This document shows, in pieces, positions 1-5,899 of a DNA stretch of 11,352 nucleotides. This DNA is from Clostridia bacterium. GTDB taxonomy: Bacteria; Bacillota_A; Clostridia; Christensenellales; Borkfalkiaceae. The notes beneath the pieces are model-generated. The model searched no databases and was not told where the DNA came from. It saw only the letters and a list, made by a program, of their open reading frames with translations. Positions within the stretch are counted from its first letter, which is position 1; each line of letters opens with the position of its first letter. A program made the position numbers and the translations under genes. Where the stretch lies: the NCBI GenBank assembly GCA_017462505.1, contig JAFTQY010000066.1, positions 1 to 11,352 on the forward strand. The letters run 5' to 3'.

Positions 1-105
1 AAACGCGCCGCGGGTACAATACAGCTCGTACCCCACCCCGTTCACGTCCAAAATCGCCGTTTCAGCGGTCGTTTCTAATACCTTTCCACGCAAATACGCT
101 ATCAT
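1..105 (-). CDS. ruvA: Holliday junction branch migration protein RuvA, N-terminal fragment
   Basis: The first 35 codons of a gene that runs off the left edge. The peptide starts MIAYLRGKV and continues with a VNGVGYELY segment, the usual start of the RuvA OB-fold domain that grips the four-way junction. RuvA binds Holliday junctions and loads the RuvB hexameric motor for branch migration. The start is ATG at 105, preceded by an AAGGAAGAG-like ribosome site that overlaps the ruvC stop codon. Only 14 bases separate it from ruvC, so the two are surely co-transcribed; ruvB would be expected beyond the edge. The remaining domains (helix-hairpin-helix and the RuvB-binding C-terminus) are outside the window. 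Confidence 0.9.
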   Translation of the reverse strand, partial: MIAYLRGKVLETTAETAILDVNGVGYELYCTRGAF

Positions 106-119
106 CTTCTACTCTTCCT

Positions 120-869
120 TTATTCGTCGTGTTTGTCCGATTTTTTCGTTGTTTTCGCTTTGTTCGTTGCTTTCGGCACAGCCGCAAAAGAGGCTCTGCC
201 GACCCCCGTCACGTCCGATAAACCCGTTGCGTTTTGCAAAGCCGCCGCCGTACTTGCCGACGAAAAACCGCCGCTCGATTTTTGCCGCTTGCTCGCCCGC
301 GCCCCCGCCGCCATCAATTCCTGATAGGCGTTCGTGGGGAGCGCCGTGTTGTTCCCCTTGGTGCGCGTCATGTTGCCTACGGCAAACAGCTCGCCAAATC
401 TCGCCGTCTGCGCATGGCACAGCGCGATGGCAAGCGCGTCCGCCGCGTCGTCGGGCTTGGGCACTTCTTTAAGACGTAAGAGCGAAGTCACCACCGACTG
501 AATTTGCGCTTTGTCCGCTTTGCCGTACCCCGTCAAACCCTGCTTGATCTGCATGGGGGTATACTCGTACAGTTTTTCGCAGAATTTCACACAGGTCAAC
601 AGCGCCACACCGCGCGCGTGCGCCACCGCGATACCCGTCGTGATGTTTTTGGAAAAGAACAGCTCTTCCATCGCGATCTCGTCAGGCTGAAATTTTTCAA
701 TTACCGCCCGTAAGCCCTCTTCCAGCCTCTTCAAGCGGGCGGGCAACGGCTCGCTTTTGGGGGTAAGCACCACGCCGTAATCGACCGCATGCACCACGCC
801 GCGGCTATCCTTTTCAATTACGCCGTACCCCAAGGTCGCAAGCCCGGGGTCGATACCCAAAATCCTCAT
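120..869 (-). CDS. ruvC: Crossover junction endodeoxyribonuclease RuvC with long C-terminal extension
   Basis: RuvC dimers resolve Holliday junctions by paired nicks in the RuvABC resolvasome. The protein is 249 residues. The RNase H-like core is intact: MRILGIDPG gives catalytic Asp7, the MEELFFSKN block gives Glu68, and the DDAADALAIA block gives Asp141 and Asp144, the same four acidic positions as in the E. coli enzyme. The core ends near residue 160, where most family members end (about 160-175 residues). The last 80 or so residues are rich in Ala, Ser, Thr and Lys, end in a charged KKSDKHDE tail and look disordered. The start at 869 has a GGAGCGGAG ribosome site just upstream. First gene of a ruvC-ruvA operon with its own promoter. 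Confidence 0.95.
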   Translation of the reverse strand: MRILGIDPGLATLGYGVIEKDSRGVVHAVDYGVVLTPKSEPLPARLKRLEEGLRAVIEKFQPDEIAMEELFFSKNITTGIAVAHARGVALLTCVKFCEKLYEYTPMQIKQGLTGYGKADKAQIQSVVTSLLRLKEVPKPDDAADALAIALCHAQTARFGELFAVGNMTRTKGNNTALPTNAYQELMAAGARASKRQKSSGGFSSASTAAALQNATGLSDVTGVGRASFAAVPKATNKAKTTKKSDKHDE

Positions 870-911
870 GCTCCGCTCCGTAAAAAATGCGAATAAATGT
901 TCTCTTTTTCT

Positions 912-940
912 ATTGTACTACAAATTTTTTTGGTTGTCAA
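912..940 (-). promoter_or_regulatory. Promoter of ruvC-ruvA
   Basis: On the minus strand: TTGACA (935-940), a 17-base spacer and TACAAT (912-917). Five of six bases match the vegetative -10 consensus and all six match the -35. Transcription should begin near 905, giving a leader of about 35 bases before ruvC. Confidence 0.8.
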
Positions 941-1036
941 GCCCTCGCCACCGCTTAACCGAGGTTTCGTTTTGCCTACGGCAAAAAAATTTTTTAAAAA
1001 ATTCACGAAATTGCGAAAAAACATGGCAGTACCCCC

Positions 1037-1064
1037 TTGACAAGGAAAAAAAGTATGTTATACT
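1037..1064 (+). promoter_or_regulatory. Strong promoter of the Val-Asp repeat protein gene
   Basis: TTGACA (1037-1042), a 16-base spacer, and TATACT (1059-1064) with an extended TGT just before the -10. Expected start near 1071, giving a leader of about 90 bases. The leader can fold a hairpin with arms GGAGCG and CGTTCC at about 1080-1096. It lies back to back with the ruvC promoter. Confidence 0.75.
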
Positions 1065-1160
1065 GCCCCTTGCATCGGACGGAGCGAGTAGCGTTCCGAC
1101 CTTCGCCGCAATACCCTTTTCGCGTTTCTGAAAAACATCAAAACGAGGAGAAATGGGAAT

Positions 1161-1448
1161 ATGAAAGAAAAACTTCGTAAAGTATTGCGCGTGTTTAGGG
1201 TTGACGTACTGCTGTTTGCGTTGTACGCCAAAATTGCTCTCGCGGTGACCAAGAAACTGACGGCGGTCAAAAACGCCGTACGCCGTTTCCTCACCCGTCT
1301 GTTTCCTCGCAACGGTAAAAAGGCTTGCACGGTGGATACCGTAATCGATACGACGGTAGACGCCGCAGCGGATACTACGGTGGATACTGTGGTGGACGTC
1401 ACGGTGGACGCCGTAGTGGACGTTACGGTGATCGCCGACAACACTTAA
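1161..1448 (+). CDS. Small protein with hydrophobic/basic N-terminus and Val-Asp tetrapeptide repeats
   Basis: A 95-residue protein that I do not recognise. It is very likely real: a near-consensus promoter lies upstream, an AGGAG ribosome site (1146-1150) sits 10 bases before the ATG, and no better frame exists. Residues 1-57 are strongly basic, with a hydrophobic stretch at about 14-30 (DVLLFALYAKIALAV) that could be a membrane or amphipathic helix. Residues 58-89 are eight tandem four-residue units of the form [V/I/A]-D-[T/A/V]-[V/T/A]. The C-terminal third is therefore acidic and beta-prone and carries no lysine or arginine, giving a strongly dipolar protein. The repeat codons vary synonymously (GAT/GAC, GTA/GTG/GTC, ACC/ACG/ACT), which suggests selection on the peptide rather than a fresh DNA tandem duplication. 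Function unknown; a surface, membrane-associated or self-assembling role is only a guess. Confidence 0.7.
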   Translation: MKEKLRKVLRVFRVDVLLFALYAKIALAVTKKLTAVKNAVRRFLTRLFPRNGKKACTVDTVIDTTVDAAADTTVDTVVDVTVDAVVDVTVIADNT

Positions 1449-1472
1449 TCCCGAGAATTGCGTTTTTATACC

Positions 1473-1503
1473 GCCCCTTTGCGTACTCCCCGCGCAAAGG
1501 GGC
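1473..1503 (+). terminator. Perfect 11-bp hairpin after the repeat-protein gene
   Basis: GCCCCTTTGCG (1473-1483) pairs perfectly with CGCAAAGGGGC (1493-1503) around a 9-base loop, 24 bases after the stop codon. No U-run follows on either strand, so it is either a factor-dependent terminator or a 3' stabilising hairpin. The strand choice rests only on the upstream gene. Confidence 0.4.
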
Positions 1504-1505
1504 AA

Positions 1506-1589
1506 GCAAGCTGAGCTTGCAGGCAGTCTTACAACCTTGCCAACCGTGTATTTAGGAATATTCACATTGGTTTGGGCGCATAGACGACC
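1506..1589. repeat. Terminator-adjacent dispersed repeat, copy A
   Basis: Starts with the palindrome GCAAGCT-G-AGCTTGC (1506-1520). From 1516 to 1571 it matches 5708-5763 at roughly 44 of 56 positions without gaps, including an identical TTTAGGAATATTC (1551-1563). A shared GACGACC/AACGACC end follows after a one-base offset. Both copies begin just past a hairpin at the 3' end of a plus-strand gene. No convincing gene lies in it. Confidence 0.6.
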
Positions 1590-1663
1590 TGTTTGCAAGG
1601 TATAGCAAAACAGTCGACGGTTTTTACGCCGTCGGCTCTTTTAATTTTGTTGTTGTCGTTTCC

Positions 1664-1746
1664 GTCATTGCGAACGAGTTTACGAGTGTGGCAATCTCGG
1701 CTTTATTTTACGAGATTACTTCGTCACTATCGCTCCTCGTAATGAC
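1664..1746. repeat. MITE-like imperfect inverted repeat
   Basis: Two 36-base arms (1664-1699 and 1711-1746) separated by 11 bases. The arm ends are nearly complementary: GTCATTGCGA against the complement of TCGTAATGAC, and AATCTCG against CGAGATT. The middle of the arms is degenerate. This GTCATTGCGA...CGCAATGAC type of palindrome is a common non-coding dispersed repeat in many bacteria. No ORF of its own. Confidence 0.65.
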
Positions 1747-1772
1747 ATTTCTGCCCATACCCTTTACAAAAC

Positions 1773-1795
1773 CACGCGACTATCGCGTGATTTTT
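1773..1795 (+). terminator. Intrinsic terminator, plus strand
   Basis: CACGCGA stem with TCGCGTG around a 3-base loop, extended to 7 perfect pairs (1773-1789) and followed by ATTTTT. It could stop readthrough from the repeat-protein gene before it reaches the convergent ferredoxin gene. Confidence 0.5.
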
Positions 1796-1806
1796 CTTTA
1801 TAAACA

Positions 1807-1832
1807 GAAAAAACGGCGCGTTTTCGCACCGT
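1807..1832 (-). terminator. Intrinsic terminator of the ferredoxin gene
   Basis: On the minus strand ACGGTGCG, loop AAAA, CGCGCCGT (one G-T pair), then a run of six T. It lies 28 bases after the ferredoxin stop codon. Confidence 0.75.
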
Positions 1833-1859
1833 CCTTTCCCTTTTGGAATTGTCTGATAA

Positions 1860-2033
1860 TTATTCTGCTTTGATTGCGCCAACAGGGCAGCCGTCTTCAC
1901 ACGCGCCGCAATCTACGCATTCGTCATTGATCACGTAGATCCCTTTTGCTTCGTCCAAAACGATTGCGCCAACGGGGCAGGTATCTGCGCATGCGCCGCA
2001 AGCAACGCATTCGTCCGTAATATAATGTGCCAT
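1860..2033 (-). CDS. Clostridial-type 2[4Fe-4S] ferredoxin
   Basis: A 57-residue protein read directly from the sequence: [19 protein letters not shown] and onward. It has two classic CxxCxxCxxxCP motifs: Cys9, 12, 15 and 19, and Cys39, 42, 45 and 49. In this family the fourth cysteine of each motif ligates the other cluster. The halves are clear internal duplicates (DECVACGAC and [15 protein letters not shown] twice). It serves as a low-potential soluble electron carrier in anaerobic metabolism. The start is fixed by a GGAGGT ribosome site (2042-2047) and its own promoter. Downstream of the cysteine desulfurase on the same strand; readthrough from that gene is possible because no clear terminator separates them. 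Confidence 0.95.
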   Translation of the reverse strand: MAHYITDECVACGACADTCPVGAIVLDEAKGIYVINDECVDCGACEDGCPVGAIKAE

Positions 2034-2078
2034 AATTTGTTACCTCCGATTTTTTGCTTTTTATTTTTTTGCTATACC

Positions 2079-2107
2079 ATTATAGCATATTTTTTTTCAT
2101 TAGTAAA
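2079..2107 (-). promoter_or_regulatory. Promoter of the ferredoxin gene
   Basis: On the minus strand TTTACT (2102-2107), 17 bases, TATAAT (2079-2084), with an extended TGC before the -10. A short inverted repeat, GCTATA and TATAGC, spans the -10 (2071-2086) and could be an operator, though it is short and AT-rich. Confidence 0.7.
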
Positions 2108-2136
2108 GGGGGTTGACCGTTTTTTTCTTGCCATTT

Positions 2137-3276
2137 TTAACTTTTTTGCAAAGTTTCGGCGATCTCTTTCACAAGTGCTGCCGCCCTTTCCGCCTCTTCC
2201 AACGTATTGCCCTTGCCAAAGCTCACGCGTACGCACTCACGCGCCTCGTTTTCGCTAAGCCCCATTGCCATCATCACGTGGCTGGGCTTTACCGACGCGC
2301 TGGCGCACGCCGCGCCTGCCGAAATACTCACGCCGCAAAGATCGAGCTTATACACCAAATCCACGCCCGTCACGCCCTCGATACGCAAGGACAACACCGC
2401 AGGGATATCCCCGTCGCCGCCGTAGATATGCAAGCCGCTAAGCCCTGACAAACCGTCCAAAAACGCCGCCCGCAATTTTTTCATTTTTTCGTTTGCTTGC
2501 GACATGTCTGCCGCCGTTTTTTGATACGCCGCCGCCATACCGACCGCCGCCGCCACGTTGGTCGTGCCGCCGCGCAAGCCCCGTTCCTGCTCGCCTCCGA
2601 CAATCAAAGGTTTCACTCTTATCCCGCTCTTGATATACAGCGCGCCGCAGCCTTTCGGCCCGTAAAATTTATGCGACGAGATCGAAAGCATGTCCACGCC
2701 CAGCTTTTTCACGTCCAAGGGCATGTGCGGCGCGGCTTGCACCCCGTCCGTAAAGAACAAAGCCCCCGCCCCGTGCGCGATTTTCGCCAGCTCCTCAATC
2801 GGTTGCACCGCCCCCGTTTCGTTGTTCACCGCCATCACGGCAACGATACTCGTGCGCTCAGAAATCAGCTCCTTTAAGGCGTTCGTTTCGACACGTCCCC
2901 GCCCGTTTACGGGTAAATAGCTGACCGCAAAGCCTTCCTTTTCCAGCTTTTCCGCCGCCGCTTTCACCGCATGGTGTTCGATCGCGGACACGATCACGTG
3001 ATCGCGCCCCTGCTCTTTCATGGCATACGCCCCGCCGACGAGCGCCCAGTTATCGCTCTCCGTGCCCCCCGAAGTCAAATACACTTCGCTGGGCTTTGCG
3101 CCCAAAAGCGCTGCGAGCGTATCGCGGGCGTTATCCACCGCCGCCATCGCCGCTCTGCCGTGCGCGTGCGGGGAATCCGCGTTGCCGAAACAATCGGTGA
3201 GATAGGGCAACATTTTGTTTACTATTTCGTTGTCGAGCGGCGTCGTCGCCGCATGATCGAGGTATATCCGTTCCAT
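2137..3276 (-). CDS. nifS: Class I cysteine desulfurase (NifS/IscS family)
   Basis: PLP-dependent enzyme that takes sulfur from L-cysteine, leaving alanine, and passes it as persulfide to Fe-S scaffolds or to tRNA thiolation. It is 379 residues, typical of the family. It begins MERIYLDHAATTP, the expected N-terminus; the longer open frame upstream is AT-rich, carries the promoter and is not coding. Visible residues: EHHAV with the cofactor-stacking His101, TDGVQ with Asp177, SSHKFYGPKG with Schiff-base Lys203, and GAACASAS with the persulfide Cys324. The start at 3276 has only a weak GGGCGG ribosome site. No scaffold gene (iscU/nifU) or thiI is adjacent, so its sulfur acceptor cannot be told. 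The ferredoxin just downstream is a plausible Fe-S client. Confidence 0.95.
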   Translation of the reverse strand: MERIYLDHAATTPLDNEIVNKMLPYLTDCFGNADSPHAHGRAAMAAVDNARDTLAALLGAKPSEVYLTSGGTESDNWALVGGAYAMKEQGRDHVIVSAIEHHAVKAAAEKLEKEGFAVSYLPVNGRGRVETNALKELISERTSIVAVMAVNNETGAVQPIEELAKIAHGAGALFFTDGVQAAPHMPLDVKKLGVDMLSISSHKFYGPKGCGALYIKSGIRVKPLIVGGEQERGLRGGTTNVAAAVGMAAAYQKTAADMSQANEKMKKLRAAFLDGLSGLSGLHIYGGDGDIPAVLSLRIEGVTGVDLVYKLDLCGVSISAGAACASASVKPSHVMMAMGLSENEARECVRVSFGKGNTLEEAERAAALVKEIAETLQKS

Positions 3277-3307
3277 ATAACCGCCCGCAATATTTACTTT
3301 CCTTTTT

Positions 3308-3336
3308 ATTATACCCCCTCGCGCGGGAAAAGTCAA
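3308..3336 (-). promoter_or_regulatory. Promoter of the cysteine desulfurase gene
   Basis: On the minus strand TTGACT (3331-3336), 17-base spacer, TATAAT (3308-3313). Expected start near 3301, so the leader is about 25 bases. No IscR-like or T-box element is visible. Confidence 0.8.
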
Positions 3337-3415
3337 GGCGTAACGGGATTTCGCCGCCGATTTCCGCCGAAAAAATATTTTTTCGCTAAAATTGTAATTT
3401 TTTTCAAAAAAACCC

Positions 3416-3444
3416 TTGAAAAATGTGAAAAAATATAATATAAT
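3416..3444 (+). promoter_or_regulatory. Promoter of the EF-G-like gene
   Basis: TTGAAA (3416-3421), 17 bases, TATAAT (3439-3444). A second TATAAT overlaps at 3434-3439 but lacks a spaced -35. Expected start near 3451, leaving a leader of about 120 bases. Confidence 0.75.
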
Positions 3445-3446
3445 GG

Positions 3447-3550
3447 TTGCAATTATCGGTTCTTTGTAGAAAATCGGGCTTTTGCGGCGACAGAGAGAAC
3501 GCCGTATCGTACGAAATTTTACGCCCCAAACCACCGATAAAATATTGCAA
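3447..3550 (+). other. Foldable leader of the EF-G-like gene
   Basis: The segment TTGCAATTATCGGT (3447-3460) can pair with ACCGATAA (3533-3540) and ATTGCAA (3544-3550), closing a domain whose 3' arm ends just before the AAGGGGG ribosome site (3557-3563). Inside are a CGGCG/CGCCG hairpin and a TCGTACGA palindrome. If transcription starts at 3451, part of the 5' arm is lost but TTATCGGT/ACCGATAA remains. It matches no riboswitch class I know. Confidence 0.3.
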
Positions 3551-3571
3551 CGACACAAGGGGGATTTTATT

Positions 3572-5632
3572 ATGAGTATCAATGGCGAGAATATCCGCAA
3601 CATTGCGGTTGTGGGACACAGCGGCGAAGGCAAAACCACGTTGGTAGAGGCAATGCTCTACAACGGCGGCGTGATCGACCGTATGGGCAAGGTAACGGAC
3701 GGCACGACCGTTTCCGATTACGACGATTTGGAAAAAGCGAAAAAGATGTCTATCTATACTTCCTGCTCCAATTTACTGTGGAAAGGGGTAAAGGTAAACC
3801 TTTTAGACTTGCCCGGGTATTACGATTTCGAGGGCGAACGTAGCGCGGGTCTTCGCGCGGCGGGCGGCGCTCTGCTCGTCATCGGCGCAAACGGCGTGAT
3901 CCCTATCGGCGCGGAATCCATCGTCGATTATTGCTTAAAGCTGGGTAAACCCCTCATCATTTTCATCAACGGTATGGATAAGGAAAATGCCGATTATCTC
4001 GGCACGGTACAGGCTCTGCGCGCAAAATACGCAGGTAAGCTTGCGCCTATTCAGATCCCCATCATGGAAGGGGGCAAAATGCAGGGCTGTATCAACGCGT
4101 TGCAGGAACGCGCTTACCTTTTCAAGGACACGGGTCCCGAAGAAATCGCTATCCCCGAAAACATGAAAGCGCAGGTGGAAGAAATGAAAGCGTCGCTTAT
4201 GGAAACGGCGGCGGAAAACGACGAAATTCTGTTGGATAAATACTTTGAAACGGGCGATTTGACCCGCGAAGAAACGATCCGCGGTATCCGTATCGGTATC
4301 GCGTCCGTCAATACGATCCCCGTCATGGCAGGCTCTGCGCTCACCAACCGCGGCGTGATCAACCTTTTGAACGAAATCGTTACGTATATGCCGCAGGCGC
4401 GCGAACGTCTTAACACCATGGTCGAGGACGTGAACGACCCTGGCAAAGTATATTCCCTCCGCACGGACGAGGACGCTCCGTTTGCGGCGCAGGTTTTCAA
4501 GACCGTTATCGACCCGTTCTCGGGCAAGCTTAGCTATTTGAAGAGTTTCCGCGGAGTTTTGAAGAGCGGTTCTACCGTTTGGAATCCCAACACCGAAACG
4601 GAAGAACGTATCGGGCAGATCTACGTTTTGCGCGGCAAGAAAATGGAAGCGGTCGATCAGCTTGCGGCGGGCGATATCGGCGCGGTGAACAAGCTGAACA
4701 ACACCAACACCGGCGACACCCTTTGCGATATGAACGCGAAAGTAAAATTCTCGCCTATCCACTTCCCGAAGCCTACGCTCTTTATGTCCGTAGCGGCAGA
4801 AAAGAAAGGCGAAGAAGACAAGGTTTTTGCAGGGCTTGCTAAGCTCAAAGAAGAAGATGACACGTTCGCGATCGAAAAGAACGCGGAAACGGGCGAAATG
4901 GTTATCGGCGGTCAGGGCGATATCCAGATCGAGCTCCTTGCAAAGAAAGTGAAAGCGCGCTACGGCGTGGACATGAAGCTGTCCGAACCGAAGATCGCGT
5001 ATCGCGAAACGATCCGCGGCAAAGCCGAAGCAGAGGGCAAGCATAAGAAACAGTCGGGCGGCCACGGTCAGTACGGGCACGTTAAAATCCGTTTCTCGCC
5101 CAGCGAGGAAGAATTTGTCTTTGAAGAAGAAGTTGTGGGCGGCGCAGTTCCCAAGAACTACTTCCCCGCAGTTGAAAAGGGCTTGCGCGAGAGCATGGAA
5201 AGCGGTCCTTTGGCGGGCTATCCCGTGACGGGCTTGAAAGCGGTGCTGTACGATGGGTCCTATCACGACGTTGACTCCAACGAATTGTCCTTTAAGATGG
5301 CGGCGTCGATCGCCTTTAAAGAGGGCTTAAAGAACGCGAAACCCGTTCTGCTTGAACCCATTTACACGTTGAAGATCGCTATCCCTGCCGATTATCTCGG
5401 CGACGTTATGGGCGACATCAACAAACGCCGCGGCCGTATCATGGGTACGGACACCGAGGGCGACCGCTCGATTATCACGGCGGAAGTGCCCCTTGCGGAA
5501 ATCAAGACGTATACCATGGAATTGCGCTCTTTGACGCGCGGTAGCGGTAAGTTCGTATCCGAATTCCTCGGCTATGAAGACGTACCCCCCATGCTGGTAG
5601 ATAAGATTATCGCGGACGCGCAAAAGTCCTAA
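3572..5632 (+). CDS. EF-G-like translational GTPase (non-canonical paralogue)
   Basis: A 686-residue protein with the whole five-domain EF-G plan: G domain (about 1-280), domain II (300-385), III (400-475), IV (478-595, with the tip loop SGGHGQYGHV) and V (596-680). It belongs to the EF-G-like branch rather than the main translocase. The P-loop reads GHSGEGKT (15-22) instead of AHIDAGKT, switch II reads DLPGYYDF (79-86) with Tyr83 where canonical EF-G has the catalytic-site His, and the guanine-specificity motif reads NGMD (133-136) where NKMD is usual. The G5 motif AGSAL is present (253-257). Such paralogues bind ribosomes and are usually non-essential; the substrate step is not clear. The start is fixed by an AAGGGGG ribosome site 8 bases upstream. 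Monocistronic: own promoter and own terminator. The classical fusA with rpsL/rpsG would be expected elsewhere. Confidence 0.9.
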   Translation: MSINGENIRNIAVVGHSGEGKTTLVEAMLYNGGVIDRMGKVTDGTTVSDYDDLEKAKKMSIYTSCSNLLWKGVKVNLLDLPGYYDFEGERSAGLRAAGGALLVIGANGVIPIGAESIVDYCLKLGKPLIIFINGMDKENADYLGTVQALRAKYAGKLAPIQIPIMEGGKMQGCINALQERAYLFKDTGPEEIAIPENMKAQVEEMKASLMETAAENDEILLDKYFETGDLTREETIRGIRIGIASVNTIPVMAGSALTNRGVINLLNEIVTYMPQARERLNTMVEDVNDPGKVYSLRTDEDAPFAAQVFKTVIDPFSGKLSYLKSFRGVLKSGSTVWNPNTETEERIGQIYVLRGKKMEAVDQLAAGDIGAVNKLNNTNTGDTLCDMNAKVKFSPIHFPKPTLFMSVAAEKKGEEDKVFAGLAKLKEEDDTFAIEKNAETGEMVIGGQGDIQIELLAKKVKARYGVDMKLSEPKIAYRETIRGKAEAEGKHKKQSGGHGQYGHVKIRFSPSEEEFVFEEEVVGGAVPKNYFPAVEKGLRESMESGPLAGYPVTGLKAVLYDGSYHDVDSNELSFKMAASIAFKEGLKNAKPVLLEPIYTLKIAIPADYLGDVMGDINKRRGRIMGTDTEGDRSIITAEVPLAEIKTYTMELRSLTRGSGKFVSEFLGYEDVPPMLVDKIIADAQKS

Positions 5633-5661
5633 CCTCCTTTTATTGTTTGCGCGTACGGATA

Positions 5662-5697
5662 AAACCTTTCGGGATCCCCCTCCCGAAAGGTTTTTTT
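5662..5697 (+). terminator. Intrinsic terminator of the EF-G-like gene
   Basis: A 13-base perfect stem, AAACCTTTCGGGA with TCCCGAAAGGTTT, loop of 6, running into seven T (5691-5697). It begins 30 bases after the stop codon. Confidence 0.92.
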
Positions 5698-5806
5698 GCA
5701 AGATGATCTTGCAGCCAGCCTTACTATCTTTTCGTACGTGTGTTTAGGAATATTCGCGTTGGTGGTTATCCGTACAACGACCGTATTTTTTGTAAGATGA
5801 TCTTGC
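5698..5806. repeat. Terminator-adjacent dispersed repeat, copy B
   Basis: Directly after the T-run comes the palindrome GCAAGAT-G-ATCTTGC (5698-5712), then the body homologous to copy A (5708-5782, core TTTAGGAATATTC at 5743-5755), then a second near-identical palindrome GTAAGATGATCTTGC (5792-5806). The two palindromes differ at one base. No gene lies here. Confidence 0.6.
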
Positions 5807-5811
5807 CTCAC

Positions 5812-5873
5812 CTATTCACTTGTCACTATTCTCTATTCACTCTTCACTTTTCACTATTACCTATTCATTTTAC
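5812..5873. repeat. TTCACT-type low-complexity tract
   Basis: A pyrimidine-rich run built from imperfect copies of CTATTCACT, TTCACT and TCACTATT. It has almost no G on the plus strand. This kind of tract recurs in intergenic DNA of many bacteria. It occupies the position where the promoter of spmA would be expected. Confidence 0.55.
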
Positions 5874-5899
5874 TGCTTTCACACGCATATATTTATGCT

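Noticed and set aside
970..986. TTTTGCC-TAC-GGCAAAA hairpin followed by T-run as a terminator
   Set aside because: The GC stem is only three pairs and no gene ends just before it; it lies between two divergent promoters.
918..1598. A 226-codon minus-strand open frame across the Val-Asp repeat gene and copy A repeat
   Set aside because: It runs through two promoters and the repeat, and its translated repeats mirror the plus-strand gene. The plus-strand gene has the promoter and ribosome site.
2137..3639. A longer cysteine desulfurase with about 120 extra N-terminal residues
   Set aside because: The extra part crosses its own TTGACT/TATAAT promoter and overlaps the start of the divergent GTPase; the family N-terminus begins at MERIYLDHAATTP.
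3935..5266. A 443-codon minus-strand open frame opposite the EF-G-like gene
   Set aside because: It is the antisense shadow of a clear five-domain GTPase; its sequence is rich in Arg, His, Phe and Val with no family pattern and no ribosome site.
5629..5811. Short minus-strand peptide whose NIPKHTYEKIVRLAA part resembles NIPKYTVGKVVRLPA opposite copy A
   Set aside because: The likeness follows from the dispersed repeat itself. Differences between the copies are not concentrated at third codon positions, and the frames run into different flanks, one of them through a terminator.
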